From Takakia lepidozioides (Eukaryota; Streptophyta; Takakiopsida; Takakiales; Takakiaceae): a stretch of 64,000 nucleotides of DNA. The position numbers and the translations under genes were made by a program. Positions 9,922-20,870 of the stretch are shown here, one piece after another. The notes beneath the pieces are model-generated. The model was not told the DNA's origin. It did not search any database and saw only the letters and a list, made by a program, of their open reading frames with translations. The DNA is taken from assembly GCA_030704615.1 (NCBI GenBank), contig CM060732.1, positions 53,797,053-53,861,052 on the forward strand. Direction: 5' to 3'. Each line of letters begins with the position of its first letter. The first letter of the stretch is position 1.

Positions 9922-12282
9922 ATGCAGCGGGATGGGATGATGCCCAACCGGGTGACGTTCATTTGCATCCTCAATGCCTGTGCCAGCCTGAGGGCCCTGG
10001 ATAAAGGGAAAAAGGTCCACGCTGACATCATGAAAGCTGGCATCACATCATATATTAATTTGGAGAATACCCTTGTCAACATGTATGCCAAATGCGGAAG
10101 CTTAAAGGATGCACGTCATGTTTTTGACAACATAGCTGACCGGGATGTGGTCTCATGGAGTGTAATGATCGCAGGGTATGCTCAGTACAGCTGGGGCAGG
10201 GAAGCATTGGAGATCTATGAGCAAATGCACAAGGAAGGTGTGACTCCTGATAGAGTCACATTCATTTGTGTTCTTAGCGCATGTTCAAGTCCTGAATACC
10301 TGGGAAGGGGCAAAGAGATCCACACTGATATCATCAAAGCCGGAATTGGACCGGATGTAGTTCTGGAGACTGCCCTTGCTGACATGTATGCCAAATGTGG
10401 CGGCATGAATGATGCACATAGAGTATTTGACAATATGGCTGAACGCAATGTGGTCTCATGGAATGTGATCATCACAGGATATGCTCAGCATGGGCACTTT
10501 AGGGAGGCTTTGAAAATCTATGAGCAAATGCAATGGCAAGGGATGGCGCCCAACAAGGTGACGTTCATTTGCATTCTCAATGTGTGTGCCAACCTTGGAG
10601 GCCTGGAAAGGGGCAAAGAGGTCCATGCTGACATCAGGAAAACTGAAATTGGCCCCTTTATTACTTTGGAGAATACCCTTGTTAACATGTACACCAAATG
10701 TGGGAGTGTAAAGGATGCACGTGAAGTATTTGACAATATGGCGGAACGGGACGTGGTCTCGTGGAGTGTGATGATCAGAGCATATGCTCAAAATGGGTGT
10801 GGTAGGGACGCTCTTGACATTTACAAGCAAATGCAACAGGAAGGGGTGATGCCTGACACAATCACTTTCGTTAGCGTGCTCAATGCATGTGCCAGCATAA
10901 GATCCCTGGAAAAGGGCAAAATGATCCATGCTGTCATCATCCAAGCTGGAATTGCATCAGACATCGTTCTGGAGACTGCCCTTGTTGACATGTATGCCAG
11001 GTGTGGGAGCATAAAGGATGCTCGTGAAATATTTGAGAACATGGCTGAACGAAATGTGGTCTCATGGAGTGCAATGATTGCAGGATATGCTCAGCAAGAG
11101 TGTCCTAGGGAGGCTTTTGAGATCTATGAGCAAATGCAGCAGGAAGGGGTGACACCCGATAGTGTGTCCTTCATTTGTATTCTCAATGGGTGTGCCAGCC
11201 TTGGAGACCTGGAAAAGGTGAAAGAGGTCCATGCTGACATCATCAAAACTGGGATTGGATCATATATTAATTTGGAGAATACCCTTGTCAATATGTATGC
11301 CAAATGTGCGAGTGTGGAGGCTGCACGACAGGTGTTTGATAAGATGGCTGAACAAGATGTGGTCTCATGGAATGCTATCATCAACGGATATGGTCAGAAT
11401 GGGCGTGGTAGGGAGGCTGTGCAACTGTTTGAACAAATGCAACAACAAGGCTTGAAACCAGATGGTATTACCTTTGTATCTCTTCTCGCTGCATGCAGCC
11501 ATGCAGGCCTAGTGGATGAAGGCCATCACTTTTTTAAATCCATGAGTGAAGCTTATGGCCTCACCCCTACAATGGAGCATTTTGGCTGCATGGTGGACCT
11601 TCTTGGCCGTGCAGGCCAGTTAGATGAGGCAGAAGATTTAATTAATAAAATGCCAAGGGAAGCAGATGCTTCTGTGTGGGGGGCCTTGCTTAGTGCCTGC
11701 AGAATCCATGGTGATCTGGAGCTAGCACAACATGCAGCAAAGTGCCTTCTCAAATTGGCTCCACAGCACGCTGCACCTTATGTGTTATTATCAAACATAT
11801 ATGCTGCAGCTGGCAGGTGGGAGGATACAAGAAAGATAAGAAATCTGATGGTGGAGAGAGGTGTCAGAAAGGTGCCAGGGCGTAGCTGCATTGAGGTGAA
11901 CAACTCGGTGCATTTTTTCGTAGTTGACGACAAGTTGCATCCACAAATTGAGGAAATCCATGCTGAGCTCAAGAGATTGACTGGGCAGATGAAGGAAGCC
12001 GGGTATGTGCCTGATACAGGCTTTGTATTGCATGATGTGGAGGAGGAGCAAAAGGAACTCTCACTCAACCACCACAGTGAGAAGCTGGCCATTGCTTTCG
12101 GGCTTATCAGCACGCCCCCTGGGACACTGATCCGCATCATCAAGAACCTTCGAGTGTGTGGTGAATGTCACACCGCCACCAAGTTCATCTCAAAGATTGC
12201 TAAGCGGGCAGTTATACTACGGGACGCCAACCGCTTTCACCACTTCAAAGATGGGATTTGTTCCTGTGGGGATTACTGGTGA
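9922..12282 (+). CDS. PLS-class PPR protein with E and DYW domains (786 aa from internal ATG)
   Basis: PLS-class PPR proteins bind organellar RNA in a sequence-specific way, and their DYW domain acts as the cytidine deaminase for C-to-U editing. This frame has many PPR units of the type VVSWSVMIAGYAQ..EAL.IYEQM...G..P, then an E region from about residue 577. The DYW domain has the PG box (RKVPGRSCIEV, about 648-658), the deaminase HxE motif in HHSEKLA (about 717), the zinc-ligand CGEC (about 746) and a canonical end DGICSCGDYW. All expected catalytic residues are present. The ATG at 9922 lies inside a PPR unit, so this product would lack an organelle-targeting peptide; the original start is upstream in the broken part. 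Either a recent pseudogene or a truncated gene. The DYW identification is secure, functionality is not. Confidence 0.85.
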   Translation: MQRDGMMPNRVTFICILNACASLRALDKGKKVHADIMKAGITSYINLENTLVNMYAKCGSLKDARHVFDNIADRDVVSWSVMIAGYAQYSWGREALEIYEQMHKEGVTPDRVTFICVLSACSSPEYLGRGKEIHTDIIKAGIGPDVVLETALADMYAKCGGMNDAHRVFDNMAERNVVSWNVIITGYAQHGHFREALKIYEQMQWQGMAPNKVTFICILNVCANLGGLERGKEVHADIRKTEIGPFITLENTLVNMYTKCGSVKDAREVFDNMAERDVVSWSVMIRAYAQNGCGRDALDIYKQMQQEGVMPDTITFVSVLNACASIRSLEKGKMIHAVIIQAGIASDIVLETALVDMYARCGSIKDAREIFENMAERNVVSWSAMIAGYAQQECPREAFEIYEQMQQEGVTPDSVSFICILNGCASLGDLEKVKEVHADIIKTGIGSYINLENTLVNMYAKCASVEAARQVFDKMAEQDVVSWNAIINGYGQNGRGREAVQLFEQMQQQGLKPDGITFVSLLAACSHAGLVDEGHHFFKSMSEAYGLTPTMEHFGCMVDLLGRAGQLDEAEDLINKMPREADASVWGALLSACRIHGDLELAQHAAKCLLKLAPQHAAPYVLLSNIYAAAGRWEDTRKIRNLMVERGVRKVPGRSCIEVNNSVHFFVVDDKLHPQIEEIHAELKRLTGQMKEAGYVPDTGFVLHDVEEEQKELSLNHHSEKLAIAFGLISTPPGTLIRIIKNLRVCGECHTATKFISKIAKRAVILRDANRFHHFKDGICSCGDYW

Positions 12283-12563
12283 AACAAGAAGCATGCCTGA
12301 AAGAAAGTGTGCTGCTTCTGGGCCGTAAGTTTATCTTCTGTGATTCTGTGAGCAAAGTGTCAAGCTGAAACAAGCGAATTGTGAGATCGGATGTGACAAA
12401 GACCTTGAGATAGAAAGAAAAGAATTCTTTAGGAAGCCAAATCCAGCAGAACTTTTGCTGCTTGGCCAGCCAAAAGCCCATTCGACAGGTTGCAGCTAAA
12501 CCTGAAGACTGCTTACTTGTACAGATTCAGTAGCTTTGATTTTGTGACATGTTTCAACGTTCC

Positions 12564-13440
12564 TCATCGTCTCTCGTTGAAATGGCATACACAAGCCCGT
12601 GCATACAGTTTTCCTGGCCTGCAGAAGTAACCTTTGTTTGGAGCACAGTGTCTATCTTCTGAGCAAATACACAAGCCCTCTACAGCACAATAATCTTTGA
12701 GAGTCGACACGCCTCATGCTCCCGGTTTCTGAATTCCAAGGACCGCGTCTGACCACTCACTATAAAATAAACCTTACGGGTCGAGCTTGTCTTTGATTGC
12801 TATGAATTTGGCAATGCCGGGTGTCTTTCCTGCAGCTCCTTCGAAGGCCACATCTCTATTCTTCCCTGAGTGTGGTCTGCCCAGTGCGGTCTGTACTTGA
12901 AGACAGCTTTTGCTCGATCTCTTCCAACTCGTCCTCATAAAGCCTCTTCATATGGTCGCTAGGAGAGAGTATCTACGTTAATTGCGTCTTCCATCCGACC
13001 CAAATATGCTGATGAGTTCCCCCTTACAAATCTCACAAGATTCCGGTATACATGTCCAAGGTGCAAAATGAGCTGGGATCTAAATCATGAAGGGCCTTCA
13101 CATCAGAGATGAAATATTCAATTTTCGTGAAGGATATATAGAAGGCGGTCTCATACATGGAAGCTTTACAGCGTGGATCCCATGAGCACACCCGTCAGGG
13201 TTGTTCTGGCATCCTCCTGCCACCTGCATTTGGTTTTGATGGCCTACTACAGGGTACCCGTTGAATTCGAGCTCACGGTTGCTTTTGAAGCCTCTTGCGA
13301 AGCTAGAGTTCATCTCTGGCATTTGCGCATGGCCAAGTGGGGTAGCATCTATCATGGGTTCTCTCTGCATGTAGCCATGGGAGCGCTCCGGCGGTTGTCA
13401 GTGGAGTTCCATAGACTTCAATACTGGTACGCAGGGACAA
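12564..13440 (-). pseudogene. L-gulonolactone oxidase-like pseudogene, C-terminal half
   Basis: Minus-strand frames give WDPRCKASMYETAFYISFTK, SSFCTLDMYTGIL, VAFEGAAGKTPGIAKFIAIK, GLFYSEWSDAVLGIQK and [20 protein letters not shown] in the order seen in plant L-gulono-1,4-lactone oxidase-like (GULLO) FAD enzymes. That family oxidises aldonolactones in ascorbate-related metabolism. In-frame stops occur after KDKLDP, after GIQKPGA and after TLDMYTGIL, and frame changes occur near 12860-12930. The reading ends at CHFNERR near 12564. A SINE adjoins the broken 5' end at about 13446. The FAD-binding N-terminal half is not recognisable here. Confidence 0.8.
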
Positions 13441-13445
13441 CCAAG

Positions 13446-13560
13446 TTGTAGCCCAGTGGTAATGGGCACATACCACCTCGGAAGTGGTTGTGGGTTCAAT
13501 CCACCGATTGGTGTCACAAAGGTGTCCACCTTCCTGCTGGAAGGCAGTAGCCCTCACAGT
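13446..13560 (+). mobile_element. tRNA-derived SINE (family A), 3'-truncated copy
   Basis: It begins GTAGCCCAGTGGTAATGGGC, fitting a pol III A box (TAGCCCAGTGG). GGTTCAATCC about 50 bp further on fits a B box. It shares its body, including GGTGTCCACCTTCCTGCTGG, with copies near 18824 (plus) and 14725 (minus). It stops before the poly-T tail that the 18.8-kb copy has. Confidence 0.75.
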
Positions 13561-13615
13561 AGCCGTAACCGAAGAGCTCCCATGGCTACATGCAGCTACA
13601 AGGGTGATACTGGCT

Positions 13616-14600
13616 TCAAGCCTTCCTTTTACATTCCTTCAAACAGCTGACAGGCCTCCCTAGGGCAAATCCTGCACTGGGCCATGAGGTATAGCCGAAG
13701 ATGACATTTGGCACAATTCCAGCTTTCAGAACGTCACCCTGGATCCTCTGGGTTGCCAGGTTTGCACACACCCTTACAATGCAAACTAAAGTGAATCGGA
13801 GGGACTTCAGCCCTTCCTGCATCATTTTCTCAAAAGTCTCCATCCTGCACCCATCCTGGAAATATCCTGCAATCACTGCATTCCAGGACAATGCATCTTG
13901 TTCAGTCATTGTCAAACACTCCCCATACTCCCCCATTGGCATGCCTGTTCACAAGGGTATTGTTCAGAAACATATGGGGTACAACAGCAGCCTCGTGATG
14001 TCACCATGGACCTCCTTGCGCTGCCAGACCCGAACAAACCTTGAGAACGCAAACAAACAAGACCTGGTCTGGCTTCACCCCTTTCTGCACCATTTGCTCA
14101 TAGGTCTCCACAGCCACAATCCTGCACCCACGCTGGGTGTATCCTGCGATCATCGCACCACATCATCTTCAGCCATATAACACTACCTTTGAATCCTTGA
14201 TGCTACCGCATTTGGATACATATCCAAGAGGGAGTGTTCAGATATCATATTTGGTACAATTCCAGCTATCATGATGTCACCATCAACTCTTTGCCCTTTT
14301 TGAGGGCTGCCAGGCTTGCACACACGTTGGGCATTGCCCCTTCCTATATCATCTGATCATAGGTCTCCAAGGCTTTTTAAACCACAACCATGCTTGGTAT
14401 ATTTTGCAATCATTTTAGTCCACGGAAAAATATTTCACTGGGTGTGTATCCAATAATCTCCCACATTGACCTACATGTTGAGCACTTACGCAAGAGTCTT
14501 GCCATCCATGCTCCACTGTTGAGATTCGTGCCAGAAACTCCACGAGCATCAAAGGTTTCCTTGTGAAGGAGTGCTACTTTAGCTTTCAGCAACATCCATG
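13616..14600 (-). pseudogene. PPR pseudogene
   Basis: Minus-strand frames show degenerate PPR units such as ALSWNAVIAGYFQDGCRMETF with QGDVLKAGIVPNVI (13616-13942) and AMIAGYTQRGC..AVETYEQM near 14100-14170. Stops and frame changes break every frame, and no DYW end is present. It probably arose as a fragment of the same PPR family as the 9.9-kb gene. Confidence 0.7.
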
Positions 14601-14724
14601 GGAGTCACTCTGGGCTCTAGCTGATCCAAGAGGTCATGTGTCACGACAGTCAGAAGCGAACACATTATGCAGCACTGAGGAGAATTTTATTGAACCAGCA
14701 CAATTTGAAGCAATCTAGTGGAAG

Positions 14725-14793
14725 CGTAAATTATGGTGTCTCTTGACCCCTAAGGGCTGCTGCCTTCCAGCGGGAAGGTGGACACCGCAAGAA
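14725..14793 (-). mobile_element. SINE family A, 3' fragment in reverse orientation
   Basis: Its complement contains GGTGTCCACCTTCC, GCTGGAAGGCAGCAGCCC and GACACCATAA, matching the 3' half of the copy at 18824-18993. The A and B boxes are missing. Confidence 0.7.
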
Positions 14794-15384
14794 TCAATAC
14801 ACATATATGCGATTGGAGCTGTCCTTCCTGGTTAAGATGCCTTTGGGGTTTTAGGTTTATGGAGTGTTCTGAAGAGGTGGTTATGGGTCTAATCTAGCAG
14901 GACATTGACTCAAGACTCTCAAAATTTGCAATCCTATATAAAAAGATAGCAACACTCCTGGTTGATATGTATCTATCAAAGTTGCATGAGCCTGGATCGG
15001 AGCAGCCCACTCAAATCCCTTCTCTGATGATGGATGTGAGGTAGCTGTTTTCCTCCATCTTTGTGAAACAGCTGACAGTGTAAACCTTCAAAATGACCTG
15101 AAGACATACGTTTACAGAAGGACGTTCGATGATGAGTCTGCATTTATCCTGTGTGAAGCTTTACAAGACAATCTCACCGCACCTTGGTCTGTGCGTTGCC
15201 ATGTCAACTTGTTCTTCTATGTGGCCTTTGGTACTGGTTGATGAATGGTCTATGTTATAGAAATAGTTCTGTTGCATCTCTTTCCTTGGGGGCATTTTGT
15301 CTTGATGTATGTTGTCAATATGTGTTCAAAGTGAGCTGTTACTCACCCCCAATGACACTTGTTGCCTAGTGCCTACATGCCCTG
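14794..15384. other. No gene recognised
   Basis: No domain, RNA gene or clear repeat was seen. Undetected 5' parts of the homoserine kinase pseudogene could lie here. Confidence 0.35.
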
Positions 15385-15645
15385 TCCTACTGCAGCATCA
15401 GATTCGATAGTGGAGCCTCAAAGGGCTCCCCTCTCCAGGCATGTGTTCAGTCATAGCAGCATCTAAGAAGGCGGGGGCTTATGGGTGCACAATAAGTGGG
15501 GCAGGCCCCACAGCTGTGGCCGTGAACAAATGGAAGAAAGATTGGAGCAGCTATGGTGGATGCGTTCCATGTCCATGGAAATCTGAAGGCGGTCACACAT
15601 CTCAACAAGCTAGATCAACAAGGTGCTCGGATCATAGGAGCGGAT
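15385..15645 (+). pseudogene. Homoserine kinase pseudogene, C-terminal fragment
   Basis: Homoserine kinase is the plastid GHMP kinase that phosphorylates homoserine for threonine and methionine synthesis. The fragment reads SDSIVEPQRAPL, then SVIAASKKAGAYGCTISGAG followed by PTAVAV (the GHMP C-terminal glycine motif), then MVDAFHVHGNLKAVTHLNKL and DQQGARII. These lie in three frames, with shifts near 15430 and 15535. The ATP-binding N-terminal half was not found upstream. Confidence 0.75.
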
Positions 15646-17784
15646 GTGGAGCTCCCAGGTGCAACCTCCTGTGCAGGCTGCCAGTCATCCAATGGCAATA
15701 GGCATTGCCTTCACTGGAGTTTTCTGCATTGCTAGCAACAATGACAGAGTCAAAGGACTTGGTCTGTTCAATTCGATGATTGGCAGATGGTGAAAAAAAA
15801 AGTAATCATGGAGGATTCTGATGCTCTTTATTTAAGATTCAACAGTCGTGGTTGTCCATTGTGGTGGAGTCGTTAGCAATATCCATAACTCCTGCTCTTA
15901 CTAACATTCTAGCTCTCCTCTTCAGAAGAGGGATTGAAGGAAAGCCTGTCCAAGCTTTCATAACCATAGGGAAGTGTTGAGTATCAGTTTTTTGGCATCT
16001 TTATGTTTTTCCACTTGTTCTATGCAATTAAGCACACGTGAAATGCATGAACAAACAGGCACTTATTACCAATCACAGAGGTGAGTGAAAGAGCTGCATT
16101 CATACACAAGCCTTCCGCCTTGTTTTATCCCTAATGATGCTGACCTGACCCCGAGATCTTTATGTGTTGGATGGGTTATTTCAAACTCAGCTCTGTAGAG
16201 TTCAACCTGTGTCTTCCTTCCTAACAAACTTGAGCAGGTCAGACTCAGGAAATCCTGGTGCAGCTTTGTTCTCTCTATTGTTAGTAGGGAATATTTAGTC
16301 GGCAGTTAGCCCAGGAAATCTGGGGTGGAGGATTTAGATCCTTGCAATTGAGGCATCTCTTCCGTTGGTCCTAACTCAGAAATAGGTCGCACCATTGAAA
16401 TTACTGGGTGTGGTGCTATCGGCTGATAGCTTGAGGAAATAATTTAGCTAAGAATTTCGTCATTTTACTACTCATGGTGCCCTCTTTTCATGAGTCAATG
16501 TCAAGAGCATGGTGTAGTTTCGAAAATCTTCAGGGTTCAGGGTCATATGTATATTAGTATGTAACTTGACCTGCTCTCCAGACATAGAAAGAGGCTTCTG
16601 CCTGCTGCTTGCAACATAGAACTGCACAACGTGGACATCTTGATGACCCCTAACTCAGGTCTGCACATGTGCAGTGAAAGATAACTTGTGCAAATCTGTA
16701 AAGACAGACATCAAGGCTTTCAAGACTGGGATTGTGCATGTCTCAGCGGTTTGCTTCTGAACTTGCAGACCGGCCCTGTTGATTCTACCGCAATCAAGTG
16801 ATCCAGTAAAGGAGGTGAAGCTTTCCTCATATGTCAGTCCAACGCATGTCATGAGAAGGTATCTTCCGGATTACCTCTAAGTCCCTGCACTTCAGCAAAC
16901 GATCTTGGGTAGGGCAGCAGTGTAGTTGAACAAGGTGGGAGGAAGCACAGCCAGCAAATGCTAATTAGAGGCTCTGCAGGCATCCACGCTACACTCTCCA
17001 TGCAAACACTTGTGTTGGCCGTTCGTCCATCAACCCATGTCTTGCTACAAAAAGCTCACAACTCCTCTTCGCACACCCGCATTGCCCAAAACAATGAAAA
17101 CCACAGACACTACAGAAACCGCCCAAAGCCAACAACGATCTAATCGCAGTTGCCTCCAGTGTACACACGGGAGCACAAGATTGGAGTGCATAAACCGAGA
17201 TACTAGAAGTCATGAATGGACAAGTAAGAGTTTAGAAGCAACGAAAGAAGGCAATCAGGACCAAACCGAGGCTTGGGCACGAAGCTACCAAAATGCCATT
17301 AAAACTTTACTCTTAAGACCTATCAATCAAGGCCGAGGATAGTAGACGTCTTGGAGATAGTGGACAGAATGACTGTGTTCGGTCTCCTCTCTTACAAATA
17401 CACTTAGAAATGGGCTGATGAGAATCACCTTGAAGGGACGTACCTGGCATGAGAAAGAAACCTCGTTAGATGAGAGGTTTGAAGAGAAGAGGATCGAAGT
17501 CGGCCTTTCTTCGTTAGGTTGATCTAATATGATCATGTACCACTTTACCACTTCACAATGAAAGATGAATCAAATCCCTGGCCATGCAGTAGAAATCGTC
17601 AAGATTGTGTGACACAGTTCAGCTATGGTATAAAAAGTAAGAACACGGGTCAAGGAATGACTAGAATGTCTCCGCTAAGATCTAACATCTCCAAACCATG
17701 CTGCCTGAATTTGCTTGTAGTTGACTCCCACTCCTTGTGCAGCTACGAGTTCGTCCACCTCAATCTCTTCCGCCCTCGTTTTTC
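15646..17784. other. No gene recognised
   Basis: Only short open frames without recognisable motifs are present. I saw no convincing repeat or RNA gene. Confidence 0.35.
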
Positions 17785-17935
17785 CGATCTACGAAGCAAA
17801 ATAAAGAGACTGCAGCATCTTCTTCCGAACTCCCCCAAACTCCTAGCTTGAATCGCAGTACTGGCTTAACAACGATTCAAAGCTGGGAGTTCGGAAAACA
17901 ATGCAGCACACTCTTTATTTTGCTTCGCAAATCGA
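17785..17935. mobile_element. Foldback (MITE-like) element, ~150 bp
   Basis: The left arm starting CGAAGCAAAATAAAGAG and including TTCCGAACTCCC reappears inverted at about 17872-17935, ending CTCTTTATTTTGCTTCG. The arms are about 65 bp with several mismatches and a short loop. No coding capacity. Confidence 0.7.
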
Positions 17936-18823
17936 GTGGGTTCAAAGGTCTTTGCTAGGAAAAAGAAGAAGATTAGCAGGAGTTTGCAGCAATCATGATC
18001 GCTCCACACTTGTAACCACCCTCGGCACCTCGCGATCCAAGCAGCTCCTCCAGCAACGCAGCACCTTGGCGACGGCCAGGCCCTCCACCTCGTTCTGTCT
18101 GGCGATCGGACGGTGGAGGGTGGTGCACATGGCAAAATCTGGCTGAACCCTGGTGCGATGGGGCGCCAGCCCTTGGATTTAGGGCGCCCTCCCGCCCCGT
18201 TCCCATGAGAAAACACAGGTTCCCCTGGTGCTTTATGGCACCAGCTGGCCAGGGCCCGCAGAGTGCCTGGAAATCTTAAAGGGGTGTGCTTTTAGGCTTT
18301 TTTTCGCCTGAAAAGAAGGGGCTGGTTGAGACTTGAGACGTTGAGATCGCTTGCGCTTTGGAACGCAAAACGGGAGAAGGCCGGGGTTTGAACTCTGGGT
18401 CCGGGGTTCAAACTTCAAACCCCTGGATTTGAACCTGTTGTTTTTCTTTTTGTTTACTCTATTTTCTTGTTCCCAAGGAAACCCCCCACAGGCCCGCCAG
18501 AACCCATCTTAAAGGGCAGCACAGGTGTTTGAACCCCGGACCCACAGGCCAATTCTTTTTTCAGTTGAGGGTTCCAAAAGGGGCGCCAAGCTTGAGATAG
18601 ATGAGTGCATTCATCGCCAACGCCCTTGTTCATCCCAGTGTCCAGGGCGATTCACATCGCTTTGGCTGCCAGGGGTGAGCTGCGCTCTGAAGCAAATGGA
18701 GGACGGTGAAGAGAGCGATGGATGCAGAGCGGCCTCGTCACACGATCCACAGCCAAGCAAGATACGAGGGAGACTATGGAGTTGTGCTTGGATGTATAAG
18801 GTAAAAAAAAAAGACAACCAGCA
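17936..18823. other. GC-rich stretch, no gene recognised
   Basis: The region contains several copies of GGTTTGAACC/GGGTTCAAAC-like strings near 18385-18535. They resemble pol III B boxes and may be eroded SINE pieces. No protein domain was recognised. Confidence 0.3.
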
Positions 18824-18993
18824 TGTAGCCCAGTGGTAATGGGCACATACCATGTTGGCTGTGGTTGTGGGTTCAAACCACCGTCTAGTGTATCATGAAG
18901 GTGTCCACCTTCCTGCTGGAAGGTAGTAGCCCTTCGGGGTCAAGTGACACCATAAGTTACGCTCCCTTCGGGAGGCGTCATACTTTTTTTTTT
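18824..18993 (+). mobile_element. tRNA-derived SINE (family A), most complete copy
   Basis: A box (TAGCCCAGTGG) at about 18827, B box (GGTTCAAACC) at about 18870, a body shared with the 13.4-kb and 14.7-kb copies, and a terminal run of eleven T at 18983-18993. A poly-T 3' end is typical of plant Au-type SINEs. It has no open frame of its own. Confidence 0.8.
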
Positions 18994-18995
18994 AA

Positions 18996-19112
18996 TAGGG
19001 TAAAGCACCTGGGCGAGGTGGTTCCCAGGTTTGAGCCCCTGAAACGAGGGCGGTAGCCCGAGTTTACACGGGCGAAAACCTAAGAACCACCGAGCCCAGG
19101 TGCTTTACCCTA
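18996..19112. mobile_element. Short inverted-repeat element next to the SINE tail
   Basis: TAGGGTAAAGCACCTGGGC at the left end is matched by its complement at the right end, and the pairing extends about 38 bp inward through GGTGGTTC/GAACCACC. Total about 117 bp. It begins directly after the SINE T-run, so one may have inserted beside the other. Confidence 0.7.
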
Positions 19113-19920
19113 CGTAAAGAATTTTTGGGGTCCCCCCCCCTCTTTATCTTTATTATCTTTTCAGCACGGTGTCCTGTCTCAAGTGGTCTTGACATTTCGA
19201 TCGTTTTTCAGCGTTGTTTTTGTACATCCTTGAGATCAAGATATGAGATGTAGAGTTGAGATCTGAGATCTAGACTTGACAATTGAGATCTGAGACTCAT
19301 TCTATGATTCAATAAGTGCACTTCTGAATGAGCATGTGCCTTTACCAATAGACTATGGGGGTACTTCACATGTCACTTCCCCTTGTCACTTCTAGACATG
19401 AAATAATGGGACTCCACAATGCACTCTCCTCTTTCAATGAGAATTTATTTGATATTTAGATGACTTGATTTCAGAAAAGATGCCAGAAAGAAATCGGAAT
19501 GAAGGGGGAAGAAGTCAAAAGAAGTGGGAAAGAATGGAGGGGTAAGAGGAGTGTGTTCCAAGAGCGTAACGCACGCTGACAACTTGGCGAGTGCGTTCTT
19601 GGAGTGTAACCCACTCTGCCAGCCTGGCAAGTGCGTTCCACTCGTGAACGTCCCTGCACGTAACCCTAGAATGGTGTTCACAAGTATAAGGTCCCTTTCA
19701 TACTAACGACCGGACAAAACACTCAAAAACAACGTTTGTCCACTATTTCGGCCGCTTCAGAGATGCCATGTCAGCAAAAGTTGCGGGAAGTTACTGGAAT
19801 CCAGCGGACGAGTTTCATAGCGTTTTCACACCAAGTAGTGGACAAAAAGGGTCCACTGGACAAGATATCGCGCTCAGATGATATCGCACTCACGATGCTT
19901 TGGCAAAGGTACCCACCGAC
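19113..19920. other. No gene recognised
   Basis: Short direct repeats (for example GTGCGTTC near 19585 and 19630) and GTCCACTGGACAA-like strings near 19850 and 19973 are present. The last may be part of the adjoining Ty3-type element. Confidence 0.3.
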
Positions 19921-19929
19921 TAGTCAAAG

Positions 19930-20432
19930 CAAAGCAAATTTGGGGCCAGGGTAGTAGCAGGCCCCAAATCTTGTCCACTGGACAAAACCTAAGCATCGAT
20001 CACACACCAACATAGTGGCGGCACCACGAGCATGCCCACATAGCATGCAACACAATCTTGTAGATACCACTGCAAATTGGGATCTATCCTCACATCCACA
20101 TATGGAAGGTGACATGGCGCACAATTACGCATATGGTCCTTCCATACCATGCCATCTCGACCCTCCAGAATCAACACTCCTGAAGGCAACACCTCCCTGA
20201 CCCTTAGAATCACACGTCCTGCTGTGACATCCAAGGTCGTAGGTGCTGTCTGCTGCAGATACATATAGTCACCAGGGTGGAAATGCCGAACACATGGCCG
20301 ATATCCCCCTCCACGTATAGTGGCATATATATACCTCAATGTGCCTCGGTGTTGGGCAATAACAAAATTCTCAAAATCAAAGGCATGACTCTCTTGAACA
20401 ACTCTACCCACTGGGCACACGCTTGTGTCCAT
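19930..20432 (-). mobile_element. Ty3-type integrase tail with PHD-like cysteine motif, fragment
   Basis: Reading leftwards: FHPGDYMYLQQTAPTTLD then AGRVILRVREVLPSGVLILE and GRDGMVWKDHMRNCAPCHLP, which fits the SH3-like/chromo-type tail after a Ty3 integrase. A frame change leads to CCMLCGHARGAATMLVCDRC, a C-x2-C...C-x2-C pattern like the start of a PHD finger. The catalytic integrase core, reverse transcriptase and LTRs are absent. Stops and a shift show it is inactive. Confidence 0.55.
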
Positions 20433-20489
20433 ACATCCGGATCATCAAGGTTGAGGACACGTGCGCCACTGCGCAAGCGACACATCATG

Positions 20490-20870
20490 CATTCGTCAGG
20501 GGATCATATGACCATATGTCTACAAAGTGATGCCTACATGGAGAGGCGACGGATGAACACGTGCGCCACTGCGAATTTGACATGTCACGACTTCTTGCCA
20601 TGATCATATGACTACATGTCTACACAGTGATGCCTACATGGAGAGGCGCTAGCGAGAGACAGATTTCACACGTGGTGACTACATGACTCGCTCATATGAC
20701 TACAGGGATGTCTACATGGAGAGTTGTTAGCGGGACACCTGTTGCACTTGAGATGTGACATGTGGCACACAGACAAAATATATGACTAGCATATATGACT
20801 ACGGATCTTTACACGTGGTGAAAATATGGATAAAGAATGTCGTGTCATATACTGCCACGTGTTCTGGTTC
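20490..20870. repeat. Subterminal-type repeats at left side of CACTA element
   Basis: Repeats include CATATGACTACATGTCTACA and TGCCTACATGGAGAGGCG, the latter twice about 105 bp apart, plus several GTCATATGAC-like strings. Clustered short motifs are typical of CACTA subterminal regions, where the second transposon protein binds. Confidence 0.55.

Noticed and set aside
9889-9923. Reading the TGA-containing stretch of the PPR gene as a tiny intron (GAG|GTACGG ... ATGCAG|CGGG)
   Set aside because: The intron would be about 30 bp, far below plant minimum length.
11553-12143. Minus-strand frames over the DYW region
   Set aside because: They overlap the clear DYW coding sequence on the plus strand and resemble no known protein.
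18233-18540. GGTTTGAACC/GGGTTCAAAC strings as tRNA genes
   Set aside because: No cloverleaf could be drawn around them; at most they are eroded SINE B boxes.
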